This document shows positions 17,989 through 27,596 of a DNA stretch of 64,000 nt, piece after piece. Where the stretch lies: the NCBI RefSeq assembly GCF_024054175.1, contig NZ_JAMXLA010000001.1:927341-991340 (forward strand), in the 5' to 3' direction. Every line of letters starts with the position of its first letter. The first letter of the stretch is position 1. The position numbers were made by a program, and so were the translations under genes. The notes beneath the pieces were generated by a model. The model was not told the origin of the DNA. It was given only the letters and a program-made list of their open reading frames with translations, and did no database searches. This DNA comes from Flavobacterium sp. NRK1 (lineage in GTDB: Bacteria; Bacteroidota; Bacteroidia; Flavobacteriales; Flavobacteriaceae).

Positions 17989-19098
17989 TTAAACCAAGTC
18001 CGCCAGCTCAGCACCAATCATACTGCCTATTGCTACACCCATACCGCCAAGGCGAACGCCACAATATGTATTTTGCGATAACTGCTCAACAATAGGTTTT
18101 TTATGGTTGCCCATACCCATAATACCACTCCAGCGATGGGCAATAGTAAAATCGGTAGTTGGTAAAATTACCTCTCGCAGCATTTTTTCAAGTTGCTGCT
18201 GAATGATGTCCGTTTCGCCAAATTCAGCAGTAGTTTCACCTTCAAAGTCAAGATTACGCGCGCCGCCAAAAAGTATGCGGTCATTTATATTCCGAAAGTA
18301 ATAATACCCTCTGTCAATATGGAAAGTTCCTTTTATATCCAGATTAGGAATTGGCTCTGTAATAAGCACCTGAGCACGCGCCGGCCTTACGGCATCATTG
18401 GTTAATTTTGAAGCAAAACCATTAGTAGCAAAAAGCAGTTTTTTAGTAGTAAAAGTAAATTCGCCCAGAGCAACTTCTACTCCGTCAGCTTTTTCATGAT
18501 GTGCAGTAACTGTCTGACTGTTAAGGATAAGAATATTATTAGCATAAGCCTCTTTGAGCAATGCCTGCATCATGTTACCTGTATCAATCTGCCCTTCAAA
18601 CGGATTGAAAATTAGATATTCATGAATTCCTTTAAAATCAAACCGATCTACTTCCTTAGCAAACACATCTGTTTTAAAAAGTGGCTTAAGCACTTCATTT
18701 ACAAAAGGCATCCGGCGAAGGCACTCTTCATAGCCTGCGGTATCATTTTCAAGAAAAAGCTCATAGCCCCCGAAAGGTTTAAAGTCTATAACAGCATCAC
18801 CAAGACGTTTACGTAATAACTGCAGTCCGGCCCAGCGTTTGTTAATCAACTCTAAAACTTCTTCTTCGGTATGAGTCTTTAGGTCGTCGTTAATTTCAGA
18901 AAGGCTGCCAAAACAGGCAAACCCTGCATTTTTAGTGCTTGCTCCCTGCGGAAGCGATCCACGTTCTAAAACAAGTATTTTACTGTTCGGAAAACGTTCG
19001 CGAAGGCGTAATGCGGCATGGAGGCCTACAATTCCGCTGCCTACAATGGTGTAATCTACACCGGAAAACCAGTTCTTAATTTCCCAGTAGCTAAACAT
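17989..19098 (-). CDS. FAD-dependent oxidoreductase (DAO family)
   Basis: A 369-residue flavoprotein. An N-terminal FAD motif VDYTIVGSGIVGLHAALRLRE (about residues 14-33) is followed by ERGSLPQGASTKNAGFACFGS, the typical FAD-contact segment of glycine/D-amino-acid-oxidase-type enzymes. The C-terminal motif RLGGMGVAIGSMIGAELA closes the FAD site. It probably oxidises an amine or amino acid; the substrate cannot be read from sequence. Its start overlaps the stop of the upstream DedA gene by one base (TAATG), so the two are coupled. Confidence 0.88.
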   Translation of the reverse strand: MFSYWEIKNWFSGVDYTIVGSGIVGLHAALRLRERFPNSKILVLERGSLPQGASTKNAGFACFGSLSEINDDLKTHTEEEVLELINKRWAGLQLLRKRLGDAVIDFKPFGGYELFLENDTAGYEECLRRMPFVNEVLKPLFKTDVFAKEVDRFDFKGIHEYLIFNPFEGQIDTGNMMQALLKEAYANNILILNSQTVTAHHEKADGVEVALGEFTFTTKKLLFATNGFASKLTNDAVRPARAQVLITEPIPNLDIKGTFHIDRGYYYFRNINDRILFGGARNLDFEGETTAEFGETDIIQQQLEKMLREVILPTTDFTIAHRWSGIMGMGNHKKPIVEQLSQNTYCGVRLGGMGVAIGSMIGAELADLV

Positions 19099-19835
19099 TA
19101 CATTGGAGGTATAATGTTAGAATCGTCGTCATCGTCAGCCTCTCTCTTAGCTTCTTCCTCAGTTACCTTTTTACCTTTTATAGCATTCAGCACCAAAGGA
19201 ACAGTAGTAATAAGCACAATACCGATAATTATTATTTCGATATGCGATTTAAGGTCTATTTCAAATTTATCAAGGAAAAGCTTATACAGGTAGCGCCCTG
19301 AAAATATCAGGGTAAAAGACCAAAGGAAAGAACTGATGATATTAAAAAGCATAAATCTCTTTTTATCCATCTTAACAATTCCTGCAATGATAGGAGCAAA
19401 TGTTCTTATAACCGGAAGGAAGCGTGCAAAAATGATAGCACGCCCACCATGCTTTTCAAAAAACTCATGCGACTGCACCAGGTATTTTTTCTTGAACCAG
19501 AAAGAATCTTCTTTAGTGTAAAGATAGGTTCCGCTTCTTGACCCGAACCAATAGCCAAAAGTATTGCCTAAAATTCCGGCAAGCCCAACAAGCAATGATA
19601 ATGACAGTACGTTAAAAAAATCGCCTTCTATTGAAAAAAGCGTAGCCATAAGCTCTGAGCTGTATATCCCTGCAAGGAATAAAAGGCTGTCGCCCGGCAA
19701 AAAGAAACCGGCAAAAAGCCCGGTTTCGGCAAAAACAATAAACAATACAACGTAAATACCTACCGGTACCCCGCCTATGTGGAGATTAATATAAAACTCT
19801 GGGTTTATTAACTGCGTCCAGTGAAAACTGTCCAT
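19098..19835 (-). CDS. DedA-family inner-membrane protein
   Basis: A 245-residue membrane protein of the DedA/SNARE-associated family. Signature segments are FAETGLFAGFFLPGDSLLFLAG, GLAGILGNTFGYWFGSRSG, HGGRAIIFARFLPVIRTFAPIIAG and the C-terminal hydrophobic helix EIIIIGIVLITTVPLVL. DedA proteins have been linked to flipping of lipid carriers such as undecaprenyl phosphate or phospholipids and to membrane-potential homeostasis. The conserved Glu and Arg residues of the family (in FAETG and FARFLPVIR) are present. The acidic tail (KREADDDDDSN) is unusual. First gene of the unit with the FAD oxidoreductase. Confidence 0.92.
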   Translation of the reverse strand: MDSFHWTQLINPEFYINLHIGGVPVGIYVVLFIVFAETGLFAGFFLPGDSLLFLAGIYSSELMATLFSIEGDFFNVLSLSLLVGLAGILGNTFGYWFGSRSGTYLYTKEDSFWFKKKYLVQSHEFFEKHGGRAIIFARFLPVIRTFAPIIAGIVKMDKKRFMLFNIISSFLWSFTLIFSGRYLYKLFLDKFEIDLKSHIEIIIIGIVLITTVPLVLNAIKGKKVTEEEAKREADDDDDSNIIPPM

Positions 19836-19864
19836 ATAAAATGTATCTTTTTTTGATGATGAAT

Positions 19865-21139
19865 TTAGTCTCTTTTAGCTTCCCATTTATCAACCGCACT
19901 GGTAGCAAGTGCGTTGCCCAGTACGTTGGTCATACTGCGCGCCATATCACAAAAGTGATCAATAGGCAATATAAGTGCAATGCCTTCAGGCGGAATGCCA
20001 AACATGGCACAGGTAGCCACAACCACAATAAGCGAAGCCCTGGGAACCCCCGCCACACCTTTACTGGTTAACATAAGTACCAGCAACATTAAAATCTGTT
20101 TTTCAATAGGCATATCTATACCATACACCTGTGCAATAAATAAACTTGCAAAGGTCATGTACATCATACTGCCGTCAAGGTTGAAAGAATACCCCAATGG
20201 CAATGTAAACGAAACTATTTTTGGGTCGCATCCAAAACGTTCAAGCTCTTCCGTAAGTTTAGGAAAAACCGCCTCGCTGCTTGTAGTAGAAAATGCAATA
20301 AGTAAAGGGCTGGCAAGCCTTTTAAGCAAAGCCCATAACCTGTTGCCTAAAATAAGGTATCCTACAGCCAGCAATATAACCCATAAGCATAATATACCAA
20401 AGCCAAACGCCACAAGATAATTGGCATACAGTTTCCATATATCAAAACCATAAATAGCCACAGCTCCTGCTACCGCACCAAAAACACCAAAAGGCGCTAC
20501 CCACATAATATAGCTAACCATTTTAAGCACCACGTGCGATACTGTTTCTAATGTGCTTATTAACGGTTTTGCATACCTGCCAATTGATGAAAGTGCAATA
20601 CCGAATAGTATAGAGAAAATAACAATTTGCAGTATTTCATTGGTGGCCATAGCCTCAAATATACTTTTAGGCACAACATGCTTCACAAACTCTTCAAGCG
20701 AAAAAGAATGGGTATTTTTTACTAAATCATCCGCAGATTTTACATCTGCCATAGAAACAGAAGCATCTTTACCCGGCGCAAGCCAGTTTACAAGCATCAT
20801 ACCCAGCATTAGTGACATTAATGATGCCGAAAGAAACCACGCCATTGCCTTACCCCCTACGCGGCCCACCATTTTCATATCGCCCATTTTTGCAATACCT
20901 ACCACAAGGGTAGAAAATACCAATGGTGCAATAATCATTTGTACCATACGAATAAATATAGTACCTAACAGCTTTATATTTTTGGCAAAGCCCTCACCGC
21001 TTTCAGGATACTGATAGTGTACCAGGCCACCCAAGGCTACCCCAAGAACAAGTCCTGCAACTATAGCAATAAAGAGTTTATTGTTGCTTTTCACTAATAT
21101 GAGTTTTTTAAGTGCGTGAAAATACTCATATTTTTTCAA
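19865..21139 (-). CDS. Dicarboxylate/amino acid:cation symporter (DAACS family)
   Basis: A 424-residue inner-membrane transporter. The re-entrant loop motif AFSTTSSEAVFPKLTEELE (about residues 285-303), the NMDGT-like motif in SFNLDGSMMYMTF (about 322-334) and the helix segment LTSKGVAGVPRASLIV are typical of glutamate/aspartate and C4-dicarboxylate symporters. Uptake is driven by Na+ or H+. The typical NMDGT reads NLDGS here, which occurs in some family members. It ends 29 bases upstream of the start of the DedA gene. Confidence 0.93.
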   Translation of the reverse strand: MKKYEYFHALKKLILVKSNNKLFIAIVAGLVLGVALGGLVHYQYPESGEGFAKNIKLLGTIFIRMVQMIIAPLVFSTLVVGIAKMGDMKMVGRVGGKAMAWFLSASLMSLMLGMMLVNWLAPGKDASVSMADVKSADDLVKNTHSFSLEEFVKHVVPKSIFEAMATNEILQIVIFSILFGIALSSIGRYAKPLISTLETVSHVVLKMVSYIMWVAPFGVFGAVAGAVAIYGFDIWKLYANYLVAFGFGILCLWVILLAVGYLILGNRLWALLKRLASPLLIAFSTTSSEAVFPKLTEELERFGCDPKIVSFTLPLGYSFNLDGSMMYMTFASLFIAQVYGIDMPIEKQILMLLVLMLTSKGVAGVPRASLIVVVATCAMFGIPPEGIALILPIDHFCDMARSMTNVLGNALATSAVDKWEAKRD

Positions 21140-21306
21140 ATGTGGGTTTCCTTATTTTTTTTACCTGATTATTTTGCAGTATTTACAAACATTTAACACG
21201 GTATGTCAAAATAAAATCATTTCTATAACAAAAATCTGCATACATACACTAATAATACAAATCAAAGAAAATCATTACTTTTAGGGCCTATTAAAATTGT
21301 GCAACA

Positions 21307-23208
21307 ATGAAAAAACTTTTACTACTAACGGTAAGCATCATGGGATTAACAGCTTCGGCACAGCAGGTCATGTCACCCGAACTACTTTGGAAACTGGGCC
21401 GTGTAAGCGCGCTTGGCATTACCAAAGACGGAAAAAATATTGTTTATAAAGTATCTACCCCAAATATTGAGGAGAACAAACTGGCTTCAAAATTTTACAC
21501 TATTCCGGTAAATGGAGGCAATGCAACAGAAGTTACCGAGTACAAAGAACTTCTTAACGATAAATATGTTTCGGCTGACGGAAAATGGATGCTTACTTCT
21601 AAAGAAGTAAAAGTTGGCAAGGCTCTGGGTGAAGATTATTACCCGGAACTGGACAAAAGCAATGTAAAAATTTATGATGGGCTTGATTACCGCCACTGGG
21701 ATACCTGGAACGACGGGACTCATAACCATGTGGGCTATACTCCTGTAGGGGATAAAGACAACTTTACCGACATAATGCTTAATGAACCGTATGACTCACC
21801 TCAAAAACCTTTTGGCGGAGAGGAAGATTATACCTGGTCGCCGGACGGAAAAAGCATTATATATGTAAGCAAGAAAAAAGAAGGTACAGCTTATGCAACA
21901 AGCACAAATACCGATTTATATGAATATAACCTGGAGTCTAAAGCAACGGTTAACCTGACACCAAATAATCCGGGTTATGATACTCAACCTGCTTATTCGC
22001 CACAAGGCGATCTGACGTGGCTGCAAATGAAGCGCAATGGTTATGAGGCTGACAAAAATGATATTATTGTTCGTTTTAAAGGAACAGACATTAACCTTAC
22101 TGCGGGCTGGGATGGCACAGTTGACAGCTTTAACTGGAGCCCGGATGGTAAAAAAATATATTTTCTTGCGGCTACAGATGGTACAAAACAGCTTTTTGAG
22201 GTTAACTTTCCTGGGTTAACAAAAATTGCAATTTCTGTAAGGCAGCTTACCGATGGCATTTTTGATATTAATGGTATTACAGGTTTTAACGGCGACAAAA
22301 TAATTGTAGAACGTACCGATATGAACCACGCCAGCGAAATTTACAGCTATGACCTTAAAAAGAAAAAATGGGCTCAGATAACTAAAGTAAATGATGCGGC
22401 TTATGCCGGAATTGCCCTTAGTAAAACAGAAAAACGCTATGTTAGCACTACCGATGGCAAAAAAATGCTGGTATGGGTAATATTACCTCCAAATTTTGAT
22501 GCTTCAAAAAAATATCCTACCCTTTTGTATTGCCAGGGAGGACCTCAAAGTGCATTGACACAATTTTATTCTTTCAGATGGAATTTCCAGGTTATGGCAG
22601 CACAGGGTTATATTGTTGTTGCGCCAAACCGTCGTGGCATGCCGGGCCATGGTGTAGAATGGAATGAAGCAATAAGTAAAGACTGGGGAGGACAACCAAT
22701 GGACGATTACCTTTCAGCTATAGATGATGTAGCCAAAGAATCTTATGTAGATAAAGCAAGGCTTGGTGCTGTAGGGGCAAGTTATGGCGGTTACTCTGTT
22801 TTCTATCTTGCGGGCATTCACAACAACCGTTTTAAAACATTTATTGCACACGCCGGGGTGTTTAACCTGCAGAGTATGTATGGCACTACCGAAGAAGTTT
22901 TCTTTACCAACTGGGACAGCGGCGGGCCGTACTGGGAAAAAAATAATGCAGCAGCGCAAAAAACTTATACGCAATTTAACCCCATAAATAACGTTGATAA
23001 ATGGAACACTCCCATCTTTGTAATTCAGGGAGGCATAGATTACCGCGTACCTATAGGGCAGGGCCAGGAGGCATTTCAGGCAGCACAGCTAAGAGGGATA
23101 AAGAGCCGTTTTATGGTTTTTCCTGAAGAAAACCACTGGATACTTAAACCGCAAAATGCTTTAGTATGGCAAAGGGAGTTTTTTAAATGGTTGAAGGAAA
23201 CTTTATAG
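21307..23208 (+). CDS. S9-family serine peptidase (dipeptidyl/acylaminoacyl type), secreted
   Basis: A 633-residue protein with a signal peptide (LLLTVSIMGLTASAQ). The N-terminal seven-bladed beta-propeller contains WD40-like/TolB repeats (YTWSPDGKSIIYVS, FNWSPDGKKIYFLA). The alpha/beta-hydrolase catalytic domain follows, with serine in GASYGGYSVF (about residue 495), aspartate in QGGIDYRVP (about 580) and histidine in EENHWI (about 612). It releases dipeptides or N-terminal residues from peptides in the periplasm. The organisation resembles DPP-type enzymes of Bacteroidota involved in oligopeptide nutrition. Confidence 0.93.
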   Translation: MKKLLLLTVSIMGLTASAQQVMSPELLWKLGRVSALGITKDGKNIVYKVSTPNIEENKLASKFYTIPVNGGNATEVTEYKELLNDKYVSADGKWMLTSKEVKVGKALGEDYYPELDKSNVKIYDGLDYRHWDTWNDGTHNHVGYTPVGDKDNFTDIMLNEPYDSPQKPFGGEEDYTWSPDGKSIIYVSKKKEGTAYATSTNTDLYEYNLESKATVNLTPNNPGYDTQPAYSPQGDLTWLQMKRNGYEADKNDIIVRFKGTDINLTAGWDGTVDSFNWSPDGKKIYFLAATDGTKQLFEVNFPGLTKIAISVRQLTDGIFDINGITGFNGDKIIVERTDMNHASEIYSYDLKKKKWAQITKVNDAAYAGIALSKTEKRYVSTTDGKKMLVWVILPPNFDASKKYPTLLYCQGGPQSALTQFYSFRWNFQVMAAQGYIVVAPNRRGMPGHGVEWNEAISKDWGGQPMDDYLSAIDDVAKESYVDKARLGAVGASYGGYSVFYLAGIHNNRFKTFIAHAGVFNLQSMYGTTEEVFFTNWDSGGPYWEKNNAAAQKTYTQFNPINNVDKWNTPIFVIQGGIDYRVPIGQGQEAFQAAQLRGIKSRFMVFPEENHWILKPQNALVWQREFFKWLKETL

Positions 23209-23290
23209 AATTTGCAAAAAAATGAGCTATTTTGTAAATTTTCAGTATTTTAGCGCTCACAAAAAAACAATAAAAACTAACAGTTTAAGA

Positions 23291-24493
23291 ATGTATAATT
23301 TTTCAGTTAAACCACTTGTAGCAGCAGCGTTGCTATTTGGGGGAATGCAGACAGGAATTGCACAAGATTATCTTGTAAATTCACTTAAAAATAACCAGAG
23401 CGCAAACAGCGCAGAAGCATTTAAATTTTCAGATGTTATCAATATCGAAAATACTCCGGTAAAAAATCAGGGATCATCAGGTACTTGCTGGAGTTATTCA
23501 GCAAACTCTTTCCTTGAATCAGAAATGATACGCATGGGTAAAGAGCCGGTTGAAATTTCTCAAATATATACTGCACGTAACGCTTATATAGAAAAAGGTA
23601 AAAATTATGTGCGTATGCATGGTGCTATTACACTTGGTGATGGTGGCGCACTACATGATGTAATTAATATGTACCGCCAATATGGTGCATTGCCGCAAAG
23701 TCTTTATACAGGCCTTAACTATGGCACTACAAATAACAAATTTGCAGAAATGCAGGCAATGGGACAGGGTGTTCTTGAAGCAGCGGTAAAAAACCCTAAC
23801 GGAGAGCTTTCACCAAACTGGATAAAAGCTTATACATCTGTTATAGATACTTATCTTGGCGAAGTACCTCAGTCTTTTGAATGGAAAGGTAAAAAATATA
23901 CTCCGCAGACATTTGCAAAAAATGTTATAGGAATTAATGCAGACGATTATGTAGAGCTGTCTTCATTTACAGACCATCCTTACTACTCTCAGTTTGTACT
24001 AATGGTGCCGGACAACTGGTCGCTTGACTTAGTATATAACGTAAAACTAAACGATCTTACAGATATTATAGATAATGCTCTTAAAAAAGGTTATACTGTA
24101 GGATGGGCCGGAGATGTTAGCGAAAAAGGATTTAGCTGGAAAAATGGTGTTGCTTATGTTCCGTCAAAAAACTTCAGCGAAATGACTCCAGAAGAAAAAG
24201 AAGGAATGTTTATCGGGCCAAAAGAAGAGCTTGAAATTACTCCTGAGCTTCGCCAAAAAGCTTTTGATAACTACAATACTACAGATGACCACGGTATGCA
24301 CATTGTAGGGCTTGCAAAAGACCAGACAGGTAAAGAATACTATATTATAAAAAACTCATGGGGTGCATCTAACGATTATAAAGGGTACATGTACATGACT
24401 AAAAACTTTGTAAAATATAAGTCTACAGCTATTTTGCTTAACAAAGGTGGTTTACCTTCTGCAATAGCTAAAAAACTTGACATAAAGCAGTAA
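23291..24493 (+). CDS. C1-family cysteine peptidase (aminopeptidase C / bleomycin-hydrolase type), secreted
   Basis: An in-frame ATG exists at 23222, but the ATG at 23291 gives a proper signal peptide (FSVKPLVAAALLFGGMQTGIAQ), so a 400-residue product is preferred. The papain-like active site is VKNQGSSGTCWSYSANSFLES, with the oxyanion glutamine and catalytic cysteine in NQGSSGTCW. The histidine is in DDHGMHIVG and the asparagine in IIKNSWG near the C-terminus. The large insertion between them is typical of family C1B. Unlike cytoplasmic PepC, this copy is exported. It follows the S9 peptidase by about 80 bases and may share its peptide-degrading role. Confidence 0.9.
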   Translation: MYNFSVKPLVAAALLFGGMQTGIAQDYLVNSLKNNQSANSAEAFKFSDVINIENTPVKNQGSSGTCWSYSANSFLESEMIRMGKEPVEISQIYTARNAYIEKGKNYVRMHGAITLGDGGALHDVINMYRQYGALPQSLYTGLNYGTTNNKFAEMQAMGQGVLEAAVKNPNGELSPNWIKAYTSVIDTYLGEVPQSFEWKGKKYTPQTFAKNVIGINADDYVELSSFTDHPYYSQFVLMVPDNWSLDLVYNVKLNDLTDIIDNALKKGYTVGWAGDVSEKGFSWKNGVAYVPSKNFSEMTPEEKEGMFIGPKEELEITPELRQKAFDNYNTTDDHGMHIVGLAKDQTGKEYYIIKNSWGASNDYKGYMYMTKNFVKYKSTAILLNKGGLPSAIAKKLDIKQ

Positions 24494-24521
24494 AAAACGC
24501 TTTTCATCTTAATTAATTCAT

Positions 24522-24555
24522 AAATCCCGAAAGTTATACTTTCGGGATTTTTTAT
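24522..24555 (+). terminator. Rho-independent terminator after the C1 peptidase
   Basis: AAATCCCGAAAGT pairs perfectly with ACTTTCGGGATTT around a three-base loop, followed by TTTT. Confidence 0.9.
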
Positions 24556-24602
24556 ATCCGCTATTTATACTCTTTCTAGCATAAAGGCGCCAAAATACTT
24601 GC

Positions 24603-24610
24603 TATCTTTG
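24603..24610 (+). promoter_or_regulatory. Candidate -7 element (TATCTTTG)
   Basis: TATCTTTG lies 72 bases upstream of the glutamate-synthase-like gene and matches TAnnTTTG. No TTG at the expected -33 spacing. Confidence 0.4.
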
Positions 24611-24681
24611 TTAATCAGAGTATATTTCACAACAAACTAATTGTTTTCAACTCAGGAAAACACAATACTTAGCTGCTAATT

Positions 24682-26265
24682 ATGAGAAAAGTATTTATTC
24701 TTTTTACCATTACCTCTTTATCAATTATTGCCCTGCTTACTTATATTAACTGGAAATCAATCCTTTTACTTCTCATCTTCCTTCCGCTGATAGCTATGGG
24801 ATTTTATGATATGTATCAGTCTAAAAAATCCATAAGGCGCAATTTCCCTTTATTGGGCAGGATGCGTTATCTGCTTGAATCTATAGGCCCGGAAATACGA
24901 CAGTATTTTATTGAAACCGATTTAGATGGAAAGCCGTTTAACCGTTTACAACGAAGCCTTATTTACCAACGCAGTAAAAAAGAAAATGACACTACCCCTT
25001 TTGGAACCCAGCTTAATGTGTATGACATGGGGTATCTGTGGATAAACCACAGTATAAGAGCCTTGCCTTTAAAAGATATAAATCATGACCCGCGAATAAT
25101 GATCGGGTCTGAACAATGCACCAAACCTTATAGTGCGAGCTTATTTAATATTAGCGCTATGAGCTATGGCTCATTAAGTAAAAATGCCATACTTGCACTG
25201 AATGCAGGTGCTAAACAGGGAAACTTTTATCACAACACAGGCGAGGGCGGATTATCTCATTATCACTTAGAACCTGGAGGTGATATTGTATGGAACATTG
25301 GTACAGGTTATTTTAGCTGTAGAGATGCTGATGGCAATTTTTCTTATGAAGAATACGCTAAAAGAGCCGTGCTTGATAAAGTAAAAATGATAGAAATAAA
25401 ATTCTCGCAGGGTGCAAAACCCGGACATGGAGGAATTTTACCAAAAGAAAAAGTAACTGATGAAATTGCAAACATCCGTATAGTAAGTAAAGGAAGGGAT
25501 ATTATATCGCCTGCTTATCACTCTGCCTTTACCACTCCGCTTGAGCTTATGGATTTTATAAAACTATTGCGTAAAGGGTCGGGAGGCAAACCTATAGGAA
25601 TGAAGATATGTATCGGCAATAAATCTGAATTCCTATCTATCTGCAAGGCTATGGTTAGCACTAAGACCTATTTTGATTTTATTACTGTAGACGGCGCCGA
25701 AGGAGGAACCGGAGCAGCACCACAGGAATATTCAGACCATGTAGGTATGCCATTGCGCGATGCGTTAGCCTTTGTACATGATTCATTAGTAGGTTTCGGT
25801 GTCCGCGAACAGATTAAGATTATATGCAGCGGAAAAATTGTTACAGGCTTTGATATTATTAAAACGCTTTCAACCGGAGCCGATCTTTGCAACTCTGCCA
25901 GGGGAATGATGTTCGCTCTGGGCTGCATACAGGCGCTGGAATGCCATAAAAATACATGCCCTACAGGTGTAGCCACACAAGACCCAAAACTTGTTAAAGG
26001 GCTTGTTCCTGAAGAAAAAAGTGTTCGTGTATTCCGCTTTCAGCAGGAAACCGTTAAAAGTGCTATGGAATTAATGGCATCTGCCGGTATAGCACACCCT
26101 AATAAAGTAGACAGAAGCGTAGTAAGTATGAGGGTTGACAGAACCAGAATAGTGACTTTAGAAGAAACCTATCCTGAACTTGAAAAAGGCTGTCTTATAC
26201 ATGAACAGACAGTACCTGAAAGATGGTCTTACTTCTGGAAGAAATCATCTGTAGAAAAATTTTAA
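24682..26265 (+). CDS. Membrane-anchored FMN-binding glutamate-synthase-domain protein
   Basis: A 527-residue protein with two N-terminal transmembrane segments (about residues 4-20 and 24-44), then the GltB central FMN/barrel domain. Signature segments are ISAMSYGSLSKNAILALNAGA, GEGGLSHYH, EIKFSQGAKPGHGGILP, TVDGAEGGTGAAP and CNSARGMMFALGCIQALECHKNTCPTG, whose cysteines match the 3Fe-4S ligands of glutamate synthase. It lacks the glutaminase domain of GltB, so it is not a complete glutamate synthase. Stand-alone proteins of this type are common in bacteria, but their physiological substrate is not established. Monocistronic. Confidence 0.88.
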   Translation: MRKVFILFTITSLSIIALLTYINWKSILLLLIFLPLIAMGFYDMYQSKKSIRRNFPLLGRMRYLLESIGPEIRQYFIETDLDGKPFNRLQRSLIYQRSKKENDTTPFGTQLNVYDMGYLWINHSIRALPLKDINHDPRIMIGSEQCTKPYSASLFNISAMSYGSLSKNAILALNAGAKQGNFYHNTGEGGLSHYHLEPGGDIVWNIGTGYFSCRDADGNFSYEEYAKRAVLDKVKMIEIKFSQGAKPGHGGILPKEKVTDEIANIRIVSKGRDIISPAYHSAFTTPLELMDFIKLLRKGSGGKPIGMKICIGNKSEFLSICKAMVSTKTYFDFITVDGAEGGTGAAPQEYSDHVGMPLRDALAFVHDSLVGFGVREQIKIICSGKIVTGFDIIKTLSTGADLCNSARGMMFALGCIQALECHKNTCPTGVATQDPKLVKGLVPEEKSVRVFRFQQETVKSAMELMASAGIAHPNKVDRSVVSMRVDRTRIVTLEETYPELEKGCLIHEQTVPERWSYFWKKSSVEKF

Positions 26266-26280
26266 ATAAAGCCAAAATAA

Positions 26281-26305
26281 AAGCCCCGGTAACGGGGCTT
26301 TATAT
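26281..26305. terminator. Bidirectional terminator
   Basis: AAGCCCCG-GTAA-CGGGGCTT with A/T-rich flanks between two convergent genes. Confidence 0.85.
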
Positions 26306-26308
26306 TTA

Positions 26309-26719
26309 TTACTTATTGTGCTTTTTCTTAGCAATATCAATAAACTTTTTAGCATCTTTCTTGTTGTCCTTTGCAACATTGATCCTTGTTTTAGATCCAT
26401 CATTCATATGAACTAAAATCTGGTAATTCTTTTCGACCATTACTAAAGACAAAATAGTAAAACCAAGTGCTATTAATGCAATCAGGGAAAAGATCCATCC
26501 TTCAAGATTTCTTTCTAAATATAGAATAAAGAAAAATGAAGAGGATATAAGTACCCATAAGAGCGATTTTATACTAACCTTGGTTACAAATTCCAATTTC
26601 TGAACAGACTCAAACTTAACATGGTTTTCCCGGTGTGGAGAAGCTAAAATTATCCTATCGTTAAATATCTTCCCGCAGCTATTGTTAAACAATGGCATCA
26701 TATCCATTTCCATATTCAA
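26309..26719 (-). CDS. Small two-TM membrane protein, function unknown
   Basis: A 136-residue protein. The N-terminal 45 residues resemble a beta-rich stretch (NDRIILASPHRENHVKFESVQKLEF). Two transmembrane segments follow (SLLWVLISSSFFFILYL and GWIFSLIALIALGFTILSLVMV), then a basic C-terminus (DGSKTRINVAKDNKKDAKKFIDIAKKKHNK). The layout recalls small PH-like two-TM proteins such as DUF6232, but this is only an impression. The start has several Met codons in a row (MNMEMDMM), so the exact N-terminus is uncertain. Monocistronic and low G+C. Confidence 0.65.
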   Translation of the reverse strand: MNMEMDMMPLFNNSCGKIFNDRIILASPHRENHVKFESVQKLEFVTKVSIKSLLWVLISSSFFFILYLERNLEGWIFSLIALIALGFTILSLVMVEKNYQILVHMNDGSKTRINVAKDNKKDAKKFIDIAKKKHNK

Positions 26720-27056
26720 AACAATTTTTTATGTAAATTAATTTTTTCTCTTTCGTACACAAAATAACAGTTACCAATTAAAATACCCTACATTTTATTT
26801 AAGATTTTTTTCACAAAAAATTAAGAAAAGAGTCATTGATAAAGCTAAATATCTGTGTATAAATTTCTTACATAAAAAATTTTAACATATTGAATTACAG
26901 TACTTTTATAACGCAATGCATTTCATCGGATTTAAATGCATTTAAAGTGTTAACGAAATCTTAAAGAAAAGATAAGACAGCCATTTTTAACAATACAATA
27001 CAGCACTAAAATGGCAAAAACTTCAGAAATTCAACTCTGAGGACAGTTAGAAATAG
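26720..27056. other. A+T-rich intergenic region without recognisable genes
   Basis: Roughly 340 bases, very A+T-rich. It contains GCATTT/AAATGC inverted halves near 26937-26960 and must hold the promoter of the two-TM gene. I see no open frame of note, RNA gene or repeat. Confidence 0.5.
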
Positions 27057-27057
27057 A

Positions 27058-27087
27058 AAAAGCCCTGCTTACTTAGGCAGGGCTTTT
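27058..27087 (-). terminator. Terminator of the 127-residue periplasmic protein gene
   Basis: AAAAGCCCTGC pairs with GCAGGGCTTTT around an 8-base loop; a T run follows on the minus strand. Confidence 0.85.
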
Positions 27088-27105
27088 AAAAAATTAGATC
27101 TTATA

Positions 27106-27489
27106 CTACAATCCTGCAACATCTTTTAGCTTACGGATATTATTTGCTCTTGCAGCTGCATATTTTTTATATTGTGTAGCCGTTAGTACAGACTTTAGCT
27201 TAGTATCTCTCTCTTCATTTATAGCATGTGTTTTTTTTGCTTTAGCCGAAGCATTATCTGCCGATTCATTACAGTCTTTTACTTTTTTAAGATATGCCTT
27301 GTTTACTTCAACAACCTGTGTATACTGTGTATCATTAAGTCCCAGCTGATTTTTCATCTGAGCAGCAACCGCTTTAGAGCTTTCCGATATTTTATCTGTT
27401 TCCTGAGCTGCAGCTGTGGTTGTTACAGCAATTAATAATACAGCTGCTCCTAATATAGTTTTTGCAGCGCTAATAAATCTTTTAATCAT
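27106..27489 (-). CDS. Small periplasmic helical protein, paralogue of the next gene
   Basis: A 127-residue protein with a signal peptide (MIKRFISAAKTILGAAVLLIAVTTTAAAQ). The mature part is helical and charged: KNQLGLNDTQYTQVVEVNKAYLKKV and INEERDTKLKSVLTATQYKKYAAAR. The pattern (LGLNDTQYTQV followed later by LTATQYKKY) resembles Spy/CpxP-like or DUF4890 periplasmic proteins that sense or chaperone misfolded envelope proteins. Function is inferred only from this. Separate terminators bracket the gene, so it is monocistronic. Confidence 0.78.
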   Translation of the reverse strand: MIKRFISAAKTILGAAVLLIAVTTTAAAQETDKISESSKAVAAQMKNQLGLNDTQYTQVVEVNKAYLKKVKDCNESADNASAKAKKTHAINEERDTKLKSVLTATQYKKYAAARANNIRKLKDVAGL

Positions 27490-27564
27490 GATTTTGGTTT
27501 ATAGTTAATAAAATGCGGAAAAGCCGCTATTAGCAAATATAAAAGAAAAGTGTTTATATGGGTA

Positions 27565-27590
27565 TAAAAAAATCCCCTGCTGGGCAGGGG
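27565..27590 (-). terminator. Terminator of the 150-residue paralogue gene
   Basis: CCCCTGC-TGG-GCAGGGG hairpin; on the minus strand it is followed by ATTTTTTT. Confidence 0.85.
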
Positions 27591-27596
27591 AAGAAA

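Noticed and set aside
23222..23290. N-terminal extension of the C1 peptidase
   Set aside because: Starting at 23222 would bury the signal peptide behind 23 residues with no family match.
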